Positions 1 to 14,349 of a DNA stretch of 38,269 nucleotides are shown here, piece by piece. Each line of letters opens with the position of its first letter. Positions within the stretch are counted from its first letter, which is position 1. The stretch spans positions 1-38,269 of the forward strand of contig JACKFB010000030.1 in the NCBI GenBank assembly GCA_020632695.1. The letters are read 5' to 3'. The notes beneath the pieces are model-generated. The model had not been told where the DNA came from, did no database searches, and was given only the letters and a program-made list of their open reading frames with translations. The DNA comes from Deltaproteobacteria bacterium (lineage in GTDB: Bacteria > Myxococcota_A > UBA9042 > PHBI01 > JACKFB01). A program made the translations under genes and the position numbers.

Positions 1-1566
1 AAGGTCCCGACCTGCATGAAGACCACCTGGGACGTGAAGTCGTGCACATGCTCGCTCAAGCCGGCGGACGACGGGACGCCGTGTGATGACGAGGAGGCCT
101 GCACGATCGAGGACGCCTGCGTCGCGGGAGCGTGCATCGGAGGCAAGTCGGGCGACGACGCGCCGCCGACGGGCGGGTTCGCGCCCGAGGGCACGCCGCT
201 CCTGCGTGCCGATTCTCCCGGCTATGAAGCCGCGGCAATCTACGTCGCCGAGAGCTGTCGGGCCTGCGACCGGACTCGTGCCTATATGCACTTCTGGGAT
301 GGAGGGAGTGCGACGGGGCGTCGGCTCGGAGCGGCATCCGACGGCGAGGGCGGTCTGATCACGGTCAATCTGTGGGCGCGATTGAACGCCTACGACAATG
401 GTTTGGATTGGCTCTGGAGTACCCGGCCGAGCGAGCAGCCTTCATCCTTCTGGCCCACCACTCGGCGCTTGATCCGTAGATCCGATGGCGGCTACGTGAT
501 TGGCGGCTCACTACCAAAGGCCGGAGACTTCTGGGGGCCGGGCTGGCTGGCGGGGACAGGACAGGACGGTGGCCTTGAGTGGGAGTTCACGCTTGATGCG
601 GAAGCTCTGCTCGAAGTCGGCTCCATCGTGATCGGCGACGGCGGAGACCTGTTCGTGCTTGCCCAGAGGCAGCGCGCTTGGCTATATCGTCTGACTCCGG
701 GTGGCGATCTGGTCTGGCGTGCCGACCTCGGCGAGTCGGGCATCCAGGACGGTATCACCACATCGACAATGACATTTGTGACGCCAAGCCGATTGGTGGC
801 AACGCACATGAAGCGGCTCCAAACGGCCAACGGGGTGAGATTCGACACCCAGGTGACTGCCGTGGACCTCGATGGCAATATCCTCTGGCAACACGGATTG
901 CTGGACTCCGGCTTCTTCATGGCGAGCGGGCCAGTCGCTCCGCTTCAGGACGGACACGCGCTGCTGATCGGTGCTCATGGAGCGCCGGAAGCGTTCACAG
1001 CTTTCCCCGCGCTCGATATCGGCTGGATGATCCTGGATTCCGCGGCCGAGATACTCGCGACGGGATCGCTGCCGTTGCCTGGCCACGATCCAAGGCAGGT
1101 ACCCTTCCTCCGACAAGCCATCGAGATGCCCGATGGCGGTCTTGTCGTGACCGGCTACGACCAGCGGCAGGCCGTCGAGAACGGGCCCGTGCAGCAGGAG
1201 GGCTTCCTGCTCAAGCTCGACGCCTGGGCCAACTTCGAGTGGATGCGCTTCTACGGCGGGCCCGATCGCGACGAGCTGATGGATGTCATCGTCTCCGAGA
1301 GCGGGACGATCACGGCGGTGGGCTCGCTGAACGTATTTGATGCGACCGGAGGAGTCGAAGCCTTCATCCTCCGCACCGACTTCTGGGGCCGCACCTGCGG
1401 GATGCGGTTGGGGGTGTGTGCGGACATGGCGTGGCAGGACTGCGAAGACGACAACCCGTGTACCATCAACTGGTGCGACCCGGACCAGGGCTGCACCCAC
1501 CCACCGCTGCCCGACGGCAGCATGTGCGGCATCGGCAAGACCTGCCAGGGGGCCGTCTGCAAGTGA
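1..1566 (+). CDS. Secreted Cys-rich beta-propeller-like protein (5' end outside window)
   Basis: The reading frame is open from the first base, so the true start lies upstream; the ATG at 16 is internal. Two Cys-rich modules bracket the protein: an N-terminal one (C-T-C ... DGTPCDDEEACTIEDAC) and a C-terminal one ending at the stop (DDNPCTINWCDP ... GIGKTCQGAVCK). Both resemble the disulfide-rich modules common in myxobacterial surface proteins. Between them, repeated segments of the form 'DGGxxVxG ... GxLLKLDxxGxxxW' (e.g. residues 380-430 counted from the ATG at 16) look like SBBP/PQQ-type propeller blades. No enzyme motif is visible. Codon third positions are less GC-biased than in the housekeeping-like genes downstream. 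Function is unknown; an extracellular or surface location is inferred from the disulfide-rich ends. Confidence 0.75.
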   Translation, partial: KVPTCMKTTWDVKSCTCSLKPADDGTPCDDEEACTIEDACVAGACIGGKSGDDAPPTGGFAPEGTPLLRADSPGYEAAAIYVAESCRACDRTRAYMHFWDGGSATGRRLGAASDGEGGLITVNLWARLNAYDNGLDWLWSTRPSEQPSSFWPTTRRLIRRSDGGYVIGGSLPKAGDFWGPGWLAGTGQDGGLEWEFTLDAEALLEVGSIVIGDGGDLFVLAQRQRAWLYRLTPGGDLVWRADLGESGIQDGITTSTMTFVTPSRLVATHMKRLQTANGVRFDTQVTAVDLDGNILWQHGLLDSGFFMASGPVAPLQDGHALLIGAHGAPEAFTAFPALDIGWMILDSAAEILATGSLPLPGHDPRQVPFLRQAIEMPDGGLVVTGYDQRQAVENGPVQQEGFLLKLDAWANFEWMRFYGGPDRDELMDVIVSESGTITAVGSLNVFDATGGVEAFILRTDFWGRTCGMRLGVCADMAWQDCEDDNPCTINWCDPDQGCTHPPLPDGSMCGIGKTCQGAVCK

Positions 1567-1607
1567 CCGGGGCGGCACTCCGTCTGCGGCCGAAGACGGG
1601 GGCGAGC

Positions 1608-1912
1608 CTATGGGTGGACACGGCCCTGTCGCTCCCAGGTCTCGAGGAGCCAGTCCCAGCATTGCCGGCGCTCGCCGGAGTAGCGTTCGATGCGCGGCCA
1701 CGCCTCGGCGATCTCTTGGGGCGTGACGAAGGTGAGCGCATCGTCGGGCTTGGCCTGTCGGATCAGCTTGTCGAAGTAGTAGTCCCGCACGTCTGGATCC
1801 TCATGCTCGCGGAGGCGGGCGATGATCCCGGCCAGGTCCAGGTCTTCGTCCTAGAGGAAGTAGGGCGACCACGGCTGTCGACGAGGAGTTCCGGTGGAGT
1901 CGGTGCGAGCAT
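1608..1912 (-). pseudogene. Broken ~101-codon hypothetical gene (frameshift plus in-frame stop)
   Basis: On the minus strand an ATG at 1912 opens MLAPTPPELLVDSRGRP, and the rest of the protein (DEDLDLAGIIARLREHEDP, then VRDYYFDKLIRQAKPDDALT to a TAG at 1608) continues in another frame. Restoring one base near 1861-1864 gives 'GRPYFL-stop-DEDL'. The remaining stop at 1851-1853 is TAG where a Trp (TGG) fits. The span is 305 bp, one short of 102 codons. The joined product looks like a small uncharacterised family that, from memory, is common in myxobacteria and often occurs near toxin-antitoxin or nuclease genes; I cannot name a Pfam entry. A GTG at 1790 could in principle start a 60-residue fragment. 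Two independent lesions make decay likelier than a single sequencing error. Confidence 0.7.
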
Positions 1913-2014
1913 CGTGCGCCGAACGTAGCGGGTCGGGTCTCGCAGGTTGAGGGTCCAACCGGGCGACGCGGGGCTGGTGCTTGTCCGCCGGGGGCGCCGT
2001 GGTAGCATCGCGGC

Positions 2015-2629
2015 ATGAGCGCGACCGCCCAGGATCTCCCGCGAGACGCTGACGCCGACGGCGTCGAGCGGTTCCGCGCCGCGAGCTGGCGTGGCTACGA
2101 GCGTCTGCTCGAGCTTCGCGGCGACCAGGGCGGCGTACGCATCGCCTGCCTCGACGGAGAGATCGAACTGATGTCGCCTTCGCGTCCGCACGAGACCCTC
2201 AAGTCCCTCATCGGAAGTCTCGTCGAGACCTTCTGTCAGGTCCGGGGGATCGAGTACGCCGCCCTCGGCTCCTGGACCCTGAAGCAGGCGGCGCTGGGCT
2301 GTGGAGTCGAGCCCGACGCGAGCTACGTCTTCGGCACGGAGTCGGCGTTTGACCCGTCGTCGATGCCGGTGCCCCATCTGGCCATCGAGGTCATGTGGAC
2401 ATCGGGGTCTCTCGACAAGCTGGAGATCTATCGCCGGCTCGGCGTGCCGGAGGTGTGGGTCTGGCGCGACGGACGCCTGGAGGCCCACTGTCTCCTTGGC
2501 GAGCAGTTCTCGATTGCGCCCCGCTCGGCGGTGCTGCCGGGGCTCGTCGTCGCGGAGCTGGCCTCGGTCCTGGACGCGCCGTGGACCAGTCAGGCCGTTC
2601 GCGCGTACCGAGCCATGCTGCTGGCGTAG
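2015..2629 (+). CDS. Uma2 family protein (DUF820, PD-(D/E)XK nuclease fold)
   Basis: The 204-residue protein has the layout of the Uma2/DUF820 family. An N-terminal helix-strand region with RFRAASWRGYERLLELRGD is followed by a glycine-led strand (LDGEIELMSPSRPHETL) and the nuclease-fold core. Likely metal-site residues are the Asp of GVEPDASYVF, the Glu of LAIEVMW and the Lys of SLDKLEIYRRLGVPEVWVW. All three positions are filled, so the fold looks intact. These proteins are usually annotated as restriction-endonuclease-like, and their cellular role is generally unknown. The ATG at 2015 is the only early start and has no strong Shine-Dalgarno sequence. The gene is divergent from the broken gene at 1608-1912. 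Confidence 0.88.
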   Translation: MSATAQDLPRDADADGVERFRAASWRGYERLLELRGDQGGVRIACLDGEIELMSPSRPHETLKSLIGSLVETFCQVRGIEYAALGSWTLKQAALGCGVEPDASYVFGTESAFDPSSMPVPHLAIEVMWTSGSLDKLEIYRRLGVPEVWVWRDGRLEAHCLLGEQFSIAPRSAVLPGLVVAELASVLDAPWTSQAVRAYRAMLLA

Positions 2630-2763
2630 GCGCCTTCGACGGCGAAGCGGGGTCGCGCGCCGTGGCCTCGGGAGTACGCGCGTGGCGCCCGCCGCGAGGC
2701 GCTGCGTGGGGGGGCGACGCGGGGCTTGCGGTCTGGCGGCAAGGGTGCTCTGACTCTGATCCC

Positions 2764-4989
2764 ATGAAGACACGAAGCCTCGTCGGAGTTCTCGCCATGC
2801 TCGTCACCGCCACCGCCGGGTGCCCCTCGGGGTCCGGCAGCTCGGGGGAGCCCAAGCCCGCTGAGCCTGTTGCCGCCGCGCCGGCGCCTGCCGCCGAGCC
2901 CGCTGCCGCCACCGCCACTCCGGTGCCCGACGCCGCGCCCCCGGCCGAGCCCGCCGCGCCTGCCGCCGAGGCTCCCGCGGAGCCTGCCGCCGAGCCCGAC
3001 TTCGTCTGGCAGACCGAGCAGTTCGCCGACCTGCGCATCCTGCGCTACCGGATCCCCGGCTTCGAGGCGCTGCCGCTGCGTACCAAGAAGCTGCTCTACT
3101 TCCTGGCCGAGGCCGCGCTGGCCGGGCGCGACATCATCTGGGACCAGAACTGCCGCTACAACCTGCTGGTGCGCCACACGCTGGAGGGCATCTTCGACGC
3201 CTACGGCGGCCAGCGCTCGGGCCCCGACTGGGACGCCTTCGTGGTCTACGCCAAGCGCGTCTTCTTCTCTGGCGGCATCCACCACCACTACTCGACCCAC
3301 AAGCTGCCGCCCGGCTTCCCCGAGGCCTACCTCGCCACGCTCATCGCCGGCACCACGCCGGACAAGCTGCCGCTGGCCGAGGGCGAGAGCCCCGAGCAGC
3401 TCGCCGCGCGCCTCACCAGCATCCTCTTCGACCCGGCCATCGTCCCGCAGCGCGTGGCCCAGGACGAGGGCAGCGACGTGGTGCTCGACTCGGCCAACAA
3501 CTACTATGACCCCGACATCCGCCAGAAGGAGGTCGAGGCCTTCTACGCCGCACGCACTGACAAGAAGGACCCGCGGCCCATCTCCTGGGGGCTGAACTCG
3601 AAGCTGGTGCGCGGCGAGGGCGGCAAGCTCGAGGAGCGCCCCTACAAGGTCGGCGGTCTCTACGGCGAGGCCATCGAGCATGTCGTCGCCTGGCTGGAGC
3701 GCGCCATCCCCGTCGCCGAGTCCGACGCCCAGCGCAAGGCGTTGGAGCTCTTGGTGAAGTTCTACCGCAGCGGCGACCTGGCCGACTTCGACGCCTACAG
3801 CATCGCCTGGGTGGCCGACACCGACAGCGCCGTGGACGTCGTCAACGGCTTCATCGAGACCTACGGCGACGCGCTGGGCTACCGCGGGGCCTTCGAGTCC
3901 ATCGTCAGCATCCGCGACGACGCCGCCTCGCGCCGCATCGCCGCCATCTCCGCCGAGGCGCCGTGGTTCGAGGCGCACATGCCCTACATCGAGGCCCACA
4001 AGAAGCCCGACGTGAAGGGCATCTCGGCGCGCGTCATCAACGTGGTGACCAGCTCGGGCGACTCGTCGCCGGGCCTGCCCATCGGCGTCAACCTGCCCAA
4101 CAGCGAGTGGATCCGCGAGCAGCACGGCTCGAAGTCCGTGAACCTGGGCAACATCGTCGACGCCTACGACCAGGCCGGGAAGTCCAGCGGGCTGCTCGAG
4201 GAGTTCGCCGGTTCCGACGAGGTCATCGCGCGGGCGAAGAAGTACGGCACCCTGCCCGACAACCTGCACACCGACATGCACGAGGTCATCGGCCACGCGT
4301 CGGGCCGGCTGGAGCCCGGCGTCGGCACCCCCGGCGAGACGCTCAAGGCCTACGCCAGCGCGCTGGAGGAGGCGCGGGCCGACCTGGTGGCGCTGTATTT
4401 CCTGATGGACCCCAAGCTCATCGAGCTGGGCGTGATGGACTCGCTGGAGGTCGGCAAGGCGGCCTACGACGACTACATCCGCAACGGCCTGCTGGTGCAG
4501 CTCGCCCGCGTCGAGCCCGGCCACAACCTGGAGGAGGCGCACATGCGCAACCGCCAGCTCGTGGCGCTGTGGGCCTACGACAAGGGCAAGGAGCGCAAGG
4601 TCATCGAGCGGGTGACGCGGGACGGCAAGACGGCGTTCCTGGTGCGCGACTACGAGGCGCTGCGCGGCCTCTGGGGCGAGCTGCTGCGCGAGATCCAGCG
4701 CATCAAGTCCACCGGGGACCTCGCCGCGGCCAAGGCGCTCTTCGAGGGCTGGGGCATCAAGGTGGATCCCGAGATCCACGCCGAGGTGCGCGAGCGCTAC
4801 GCTCGCCTGAAGATCGCGCCCTACGCCGGGTTCATGAACCCGCGGCTCATCCCCGTGCTCAAGGACGGCGAGATCGTCGACATCAGCGCGAGCTACCCGG
4901 ACGACTTCCTCACGCAGATGCTCGAGTATGGCAAGGCGTACGGCTACCTGCCGGTGGTGGCCTCAGCGGCCCAGGCGCCACAGCCGTAG
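2764..4989 (+). CDS. Dipeptidyl-peptidase III-like lipoprotein (peptidase family M49)
   Basis: The 741-residue product starts MKTRSLVGVLAMLVTATAGC, a lipoprotein signal peptide with its Cys at residue 20, followed by an Ala/Pro/Glu linker to about residue 78. The catalytic part carries HEVIGH at 506-511 and EEARAD at 535-540. These are the two zinc-binding motifs of family M49 (HExxGH and EE-x-R-A-(E/D)). The 30-residue spacing between the first His and the metal-ligand Glu fits the shorter bacterial type of DPP III. The enzyme should remove dipeptides from peptide N-termini, here anchored to a membrane rather than cytosolic. Longer upstream frames exist, but the ATG at 2764 is chosen because it alone gives the signal peptide. 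The 3' end overlaps the convergent WD40 gene by 27 bp. Family call is firm; substrate is unknown. Confidence 0.9.
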   Translation: MKTRSLVGVLAMLVTATAGCPSGSGSSGEPKPAEPVAAAPAPAAEPAAATATPVPDAAPPAEPAAPAAEAPAEPAAEPDFVWQTEQFADLRILRYRIPGFEALPLRTKKLLYFLAEAALAGRDIIWDQNCRYNLLVRHTLEGIFDAYGGQRSGPDWDAFVVYAKRVFFSGGIHHHYSTHKLPPGFPEAYLATLIAGTTPDKLPLAEGESPEQLAARLTSILFDPAIVPQRVAQDEGSDVVLDSANNYYDPDIRQKEVEAFYAARTDKKDPRPISWGLNSKLVRGEGGKLEERPYKVGGLYGEAIEHVVAWLERAIPVAESDAQRKALELLVKFYRSGDLADFDAYSIAWVADTDSAVDVVNGFIETYGDALGYRGAFESIVSIRDDAASRRIAAISAEAPWFEAHMPYIEAHKKPDVKGISARVINVVTSSGDSSPGLPIGVNLPNSEWIREQHGSKSVNLGNIVDAYDQAGKSSGLLEEFAGSDEVIARAKKYGTLPDNLHTDMHEVIGHASGRLEPGVGTPGETLKAYASALEEARADLVALYFLMDPKLIELGVMDSLEVGKAAYDDYIRNGLLVQLARVEPGHNLEEAHMRNRQLVALWAYDKGKERKVIERVTRDGKTAFLVRDYEALRGLWGELLREIQRIKSTGDLAAAKALFEGWGIKVDPEIHAEVRERYARLKIAPYAGFMNPRLIPVLKDGEIVDISASYPDDFLTQMLEYGKAYGYLPVVASAAQAPQP

Positions 4990-6906
4990 GGTGCGATCGT
5001 CGCTGATGCTGTAGAGGGTGCGGCCGTCCGGGCTGAAGGCCAGGCCGACGACGGTGCCCAGGTGGCCGACCAGGCTGGCTTCGAGCTTGCGGTCCTCGGC
5101 GCGCCAGACCCGCACCACGCGGTCCTCGCCGGCGGCGGCGACGCGCTGTCCGTTCGGCGCGAAGGCGACCGCCCACACCGGGCCGGCCTGCCCCATGAGG
5201 GCGGCCTCGTCGGCGCGGTGGTCCAGGTCGCGCAGGCGCACGGGCCGGTGGGTTCCGCCGCTGAGCAGGGTGTGGCCGTCGGGCCCCAGCGCGATGGCCA
5301 GCACGCGCTCGCCCGGGGTCTCCGAGGCGACGTCGCGCACCAGGGTGCCGCCCTTGGTCTCCCACACGCGCCGCGCTCCGGACCAGGTGCCCGCGACGAC
5401 GCGCGAGCCGTCGGCGCTCAGCTCCAGGCCGGTCAGGACGGTGCCGGTGGCGATCTCGCGCGTGGCGTGCGGCTGGTCCATGTCCCAGATGCGCAGGGCG
5501 CCGTCGATGGACGCGCTGGCGACCGTGTGTCCGTCGGCGGACCAGGCGACCTGCTCGACGCTGGCCTCGTGGCGGCCCAGCGGGTCCGGTTCCAGCTCGC
5601 CGGTGGCCGTGGAGGCGACCCGGACCCAGCCGGTGCGCGCGCCGATGACGACGCGGGAGCCGTCGGGAGACAGCGCCAGCGACACGATGGGGTCGGGGCC
5701 GAGCTGCAGGAGCGGTCCCGGCGCGCCGGTGGTCGGGTCGACGAGGTGCAGGGTGCTGGTCTTGAAGCCCAGCGCCAGGACGCGACCGTCGCCCGACAGC
5801 GCCAGGTCGGTGGGCGCGCGGTCGAAGCGCTGCAGCGCGACCTGGGCCTCGCTCGTGAGCGTCAGCACGCGCGGCGGCCCGCCGTCGGTGCGCACCAGCA
5901 GGTGGTGGCCGTCCGGCGACACTCCCAGGCCGGCGACCGGCGCGGCGTGGAGCGCAAGGCGGCCGCGGGGGAGCCCGTCGGTGGCCGCGAAGATGGAGGC
6001 CAGGCCCAGGTCGTCAGCCAGCAGCGCCGAGCCGTCAGGCATCCAGAGCAGGGCCGAGACGTAGCGCGCGCCGGGCAGCGTGAAGCCGATGAGCTCGCGC
6101 TGGCCGTCGGGAGACAGGATGCCGCCCCGGGCCCCGCCGTCCTGGCTGGCCCCGCCCCAGAGCAGGCGGTCGCCTTCCCGCTCCCGCGCGATGTGCTCGA
6201 TGCGGCCGAGCGCCGCGCCGTACCGGCCGCGCTCGGCGCCGTCGGCGACCTGCCACACCGCCAGCCCCGCCCGGCCCAGCGCGCCGAACAGCGAGGCCCC
6301 GTCGGCCGAGAACGCCAGGCTCAGCACCTCGAGGCCCGGTGACACCTCGGCCTTCAGCTCGCCCGAGGCCCGGTCGAAGATGCGCACCGTCCGCGCCGGT
6401 CCCGCGGCGGCCACCAGCGCCCCGTCCGGCGAGAGCGCCAGCGTGCGCGCGCCGCCCTCGACGTTGCCGATGATGCCGGCGAGCCGCAGGGGCTGCACGT
6501 CCAAGCGCAGCAGCGCCCCGTCGGCGCCGGCGGCCACCAGCGCGCGCCCGTCGGCCGTGAACTCCAACGCCACGATGCCGCCGCTCCGCGCGTCGACGCT
6601 GCCGAGCTGCGCGCCCTGGCTGTTCCAGAGCCGCACGATCCCGTCGTCGCTGGCCGTGGCGTAGCGATCGGCCCGCGTCTGCGCGGCCACCGCCCGCACC
6701 GGCGCCGGGTGCCCCAGCAGCGCCCCCGCCCGTGCCCGCCGCTCCGCGCCGCTCTCGTCCGCGTCTGGGGGCGCCGGCGCCGCGATGATGGGTGTCTGTA
6801 CCGGCCCCGCGACAGCCGGGCCCTGCGCGCCTGCGAGCGCGCAGGCCAGGACCCCCAGAACGCCCGCCCGAAGGCCGAGCCCGCGACCCCACCCGTCCCG
6901 TGTCAC
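4963..6906 (-). CDS. Secreted WD40-repeat protein
   Basis: The start is taken as the GTG at 6906, because GGAGG lies seven bases before it and it opens a signal peptide (hydrophobic core GLRAGVLGVLACALAGAQ, then AVAG). The 647-residue protein then consists of WD40 blades from about residue 60 to the end. The first (GHPAPVRAVA ... ASDDGIVRLW) and last (GHLGTVVGLAFSPDGRTLY ... DDRTLRLW) are canonical, and roughly a dozen units of the form 'LSPDG...' lie between. There is no kinase or protease domain, so the protein is probably a periplasmic or surface interaction scaffold. It converges on the M49 gene with overlapping stops. An ATG-led extension to 7053 is open but would put the signal peptide inside the protein. 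Confidence 0.85.
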   Translation of the reverse strand: MTRDGWGRGLGLRAGVLGVLACALAGAQGPAVAGPVQTPIIAAPAPPDADESGAERRARAGALLGHPAPVRAVAAQTRADRYATASDDGIVRLWNSQGAQLGSVDARSGGIVALEFTADGRALVAAGADGALLRLDVQPLRLAGIIGNVEGGARTLALSPDGALVAAAGPARTVRIFDRASGELKAEVSPGLEVLSLAFSADGASLFGALGRAGLAVWQVADGAERGRYGAALGRIEHIAREREGDRLLWGGASQDGGARGGILSPDGQRELIGFTLPGARYVSALLWMPDGSALLADDLGLASIFAATDGLPRGRLALHAAPVAGLGVSPDGHHLLVRTDGGPPRVLTLTSEAQVALQRFDRAPTDLALSGDGRVLALGFKTSTLHLVDPTTGAPGPLLQLGPDPIVSLALSPDGSRVVIGARTGWVRVASTATGELEPDPLGRHEASVEQVAWSADGHTVASASIDGALRIWDMDQPHATREIATGTVLTGLELSADGSRVVAGTWSGARRVWETKGGTLVRDVASETPGERVLAIALGPDGHTLLSGGTHRPVRLRDLDHRADEAALMGQAGPVWAVAFAPNGQRVAAAGEDRVVRVWRAEDRKLEASLVGHLGTVVGLAFSPDGRTLYSISDDRTLRLWRLGR

Positions 6907-6983
6907 CTCGCCACCTCCGTGTCCGCTCGAGGCGAGAGCGTAGCACGCCACCGCGGCGGTGGTAGCCGAGCCGCGCGGGCGTC

Positions 6984-7002
6984 CGCGGGAGGGTCTCCCG
7001 CG
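6984..7002. other. Perfect stem-loop in divergent intergenic region
   Basis: CGCGGGAG and CTCCCGCG form a perfect 8-bp stem around a 3-base loop, without a T-tract. It lies between the divergent WD40 and HDOD genes (6907-7143), so it could be an operator or a 5' leader hairpin; nothing in the sequence decides between these. Confidence 0.3.
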
Positions 7003-7143
7003 CCCGACCACGGGCTGCGATCCGCCCCCAGCGCCGGTCCCGAGCGATCGCATCCGAGCCCCGGAGATCGCTCAAGACCACCCGCCCTCGGGCCGTAGGA
7101 GGGGTGCGCCTCCCCCCTTCTTCGGGTGGCCCAGGAGAGTCCC

Positions 7144-8145
7144 GTGGAGAGCCGCGCCGGCTTGTCAGCCAAGGAGCTCAACCCGAACTACGGCAACGGT
7201 CGCCACGCCATCGGCGCCGACGACCCGCTGCTGGTGGCCCAGCTCGACCTGGACCGCCGCATCGACGAGGCGTTCAGCTCGCCCCGCTACCGGCCGCCGG
7301 TGCTGCCAGCCGTCGCCGTCGAGCTGATGAGCGTCGCCAACAGCCCCGACGTGAACGTACGCGCCGTCGTGGCGCTGCTGGAGAAGGACCCCGTCCTGGC
7401 CACGGGGGTCCTCAAGCTGGTGCGCTCGCCGCTGCACCGCGGCACCGCCGAGGTCCGCTCGCTCAAGGAGGCGGTGGTGCGGCTGGGCCTCCAGAACGTG
7501 CGCGACGTGGCGCTCGAGGCGGCCATGAACGCGCGCATCTTCCGGTCGCCGCTCTACAGCGAGCTGATGGCCGACCTGGCGATGCACAGCCGCGCCACCG
7601 CTCACGTCGCGCGCATCGTGTGCCGCTACGTCACCTGGGACGCCGAGTACGCGTTCCTGTGCGGGCTGATCCACGACGTCGGCATCGTGTCGTCGCTGCT
7701 GGTGCTCAACGAGCTGCCCCGCGGGAGCGCGCAGCTCGGCCTGGACGTGGTCGTGCCGTCGGTGGTCCACGATCACGAGCAGCGGGCCGAGCTCGTCGCG
7801 CGGGCCTGGGGCATGCCCGACGAGGTGGTCTGGGTCATCGGCCACCACCACCATCTCCGCAACGGGACGCACGTCCACCCGCTGAGCGCCATCATCTGCG
7901 TCGCCGAGTTCGTCGCCACGCGCATGGGCTTCGCGCCCTTCAAGAGCGTGGACCCCAGGGCCTCGGGGGGTCCGCTGACGGCGGCGGTAGGCCACGACGA
8001 GACGCCCCCGATGCAGATGAAGCTGGCGGTCGAGACGTTGGGCCTCAGCAAGCAGGCCTTCTACCAGATCGTCCAGGACGCCCAGCGGGCGCTGCCCACG
8101 CCGTCGCGGGCGGCCGCGGCCACCGCACAGGCCTCGACGAACTGA
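7144..8145 (+). CDS. HDOD-domain signalling protein
   Basis: The 333-residue protein carries an HDOD domain (about residues 50-250). The early helix 'LPAVAVELMSVANSPDV' is followed by 'LLEKDPVLATGVLKLVRSPL', the 'SLKEAVVRLGLQNVRDVALEAAM' block and an HD pair in LCGLIHDVGIV (H177, D178). HDOD proteins are usually regulatory and often lack nuclease or phosphodiesterase activity. A run of four His (VIGHHHHLR) further on matches the later metal-ligand region of HD folds, so weak hydrolase activity is not excluded. The GTG at 7144 is preferred over the in-frame GTG at 7126, since AGGAG sits six bases before it. There are no other domains, so its output partner is not visible here. Confidence 0.85.
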   Translation: MESRAGLSAKELNPNYGNGRHAIGADDPLLVAQLDLDRRIDEAFSSPRYRPPVLPAVAVELMSVANSPDVNVRAVVALLEKDPVLATGVLKLVRSPLHRGTAEVRSLKEAVVRLGLQNVRDVALEAAMNARIFRSPLYSELMADLAMHSRATAHVARIVCRYVTWDAEYAFLCGLIHDVGIVSSLLVLNELPRGSAQLGLDVVVPSVVHDHEQRAELVARAWGMPDEVVWVIGHHHHLRNGTHVHPLSAIICVAEFVATRMGFAPFKSVDPRASGGPLTAAVGHDETPPMQMKLAVETLGLSKQAFYQIVQDAQRALPTPSRAAAATAQASTN

Positions 8146-8147
8146 GC

Positions 8148-8177
8148 GCGGCGGTGCGGCGGTGCGGCGGTGCGGCG
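8148..8177. repeat. Octamer microsatellite (GCGGCGGT) x3.75
   Basis: Three perfect copies of GCGGCGGT and a partial fourth begin directly after the HDOD stop codon, in the 119-bp gap before the DUF1444 gene. It is non-coding, so length changes would alter spacing only. Confidence 0.7.
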
Positions 8178-8264
8178 CCCCGTCGGCCGGCACTGAACAG
8201 ATCGCTGAACATTTGCCGAACGAAGGCTGGCACCGCCGCGGGGTTTGGGCTAGCGTCCGAGGCG

Positions 8265-9005
8265 ATGAACGTCCACACCGACAGCCTCGGCACTGTACTG
8301 TCCAAGGTGCGCCTGGGCCTGGAGGCCACCGCCTCGGGCTTCGTGGTCACCTACGAGAACGAACGCCATCCGCTGGGCTCGATGCCGCTGGTCGGCGTCA
8401 GCGACGAGGCGGCGCGCGGCGACGTCATGGCGGTGGCCGCCGGGATCGAGGCGGCCATCAAGTACCCGGGGCGCACCGCCGACGAGGACTTCGCCACCGG
8501 CGCCACGACGCTGCTGCCCAAGATCGAGCATCGTCGCTTCGTCGAGGCGTACGCCGCCGTGCTGACCGGCCGCGGCGCCCCGGAGAGCGAGCAGCTCCTG
8601 TACCGCGACTTCGGCGCCGATCTGGTGGTGGTCTACGTCCGCGACGAGGGCTGGAAGTTCAGCCACATCACCCGCGGCCAGTTCGAGCGCTGGGACGTGT
8701 CGCCGGGCACCGTCGACGCAGGCGCGCGCTCGCACCTGTATCACCGGGCCGAGCTGGACTGGAACGACCCGCTGGTCGCCCTGGGCGACGGCTACGACGC
8801 AGCCCGCGCGGTCATCGTGGGCGACGTGTTCTACCACCTGGGCCAGGACGGCGCCGTCGCCGTCGGCATCCCCGACCGCGACCACCTGGTCGTCGGCCCG
8901 GCCGCGGACGCCAGCGCCATCGGCGAGCTCCACGCCGCCGCCCGCTATCCGATCTGCCCCTACCCGCTCGTCTTCCGCGGCGACCGGGTCGAGCGGCGTG
9001 CCTGA
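8265..9005 (+). CDS. DUF1444 family protein
   Basis: The 246-residue product matches the layout of the DUF1444 (YtpQ/UPF0354) family. It has an N-terminal alpha/beta part with VVTYENERHPLGSMPL. Next come 'LLYRDFGADLVVVYVRDEGWKFSHITRGQFERWDV', where the family has 'VVFV.D....ITRE.L..W', and a C-terminal 'DGYDAARAVIVGDVF ... VAVGIPDRDHLVVG' segment. There is no signal peptide, so it is cytoplasmic; the family's biochemical role is unknown. The ATG at 8265 is the first plausible start after the octamer repeat; the frame is open further upstream, but that stretch does not look coding. The stop at 9003-9005 lies inside the alternative GTG start region of uvrA, so the two genes may be translationally coupled. 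Confidence 0.75.
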   Translation: MNVHTDSLGTVLSKVRLGLEATASGFVVTYENERHPLGSMPLVGVSDEAARGDVMAVAAGIEAAIKYPGRTADEDFATGATTLLPKIEHRRFVEAYAAVLTGRGAPESEQLLYRDFGADLVVVYVRDEGWKFSHITRGQFERWDVSPGTVDAGARSHLYHRAELDWNDPLVALGDGYDAARAVIVGDVFYHLGQDGAVAVGIPDRDHLVVGPAADASAIGELHAAARYPICPYPLVFRGDRVERRA

Positions 9006-9021
9006 ACGCGGGGAGCCTCCG

Positions 9022-14349
<5,328 letters not shown>

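Noticed and set aside
2590..4779. 729-codon minus-strand frame opposite the M49 gene
   Set aside because: Antisense of the peptidase; no signal, domain or ribosome binding site.
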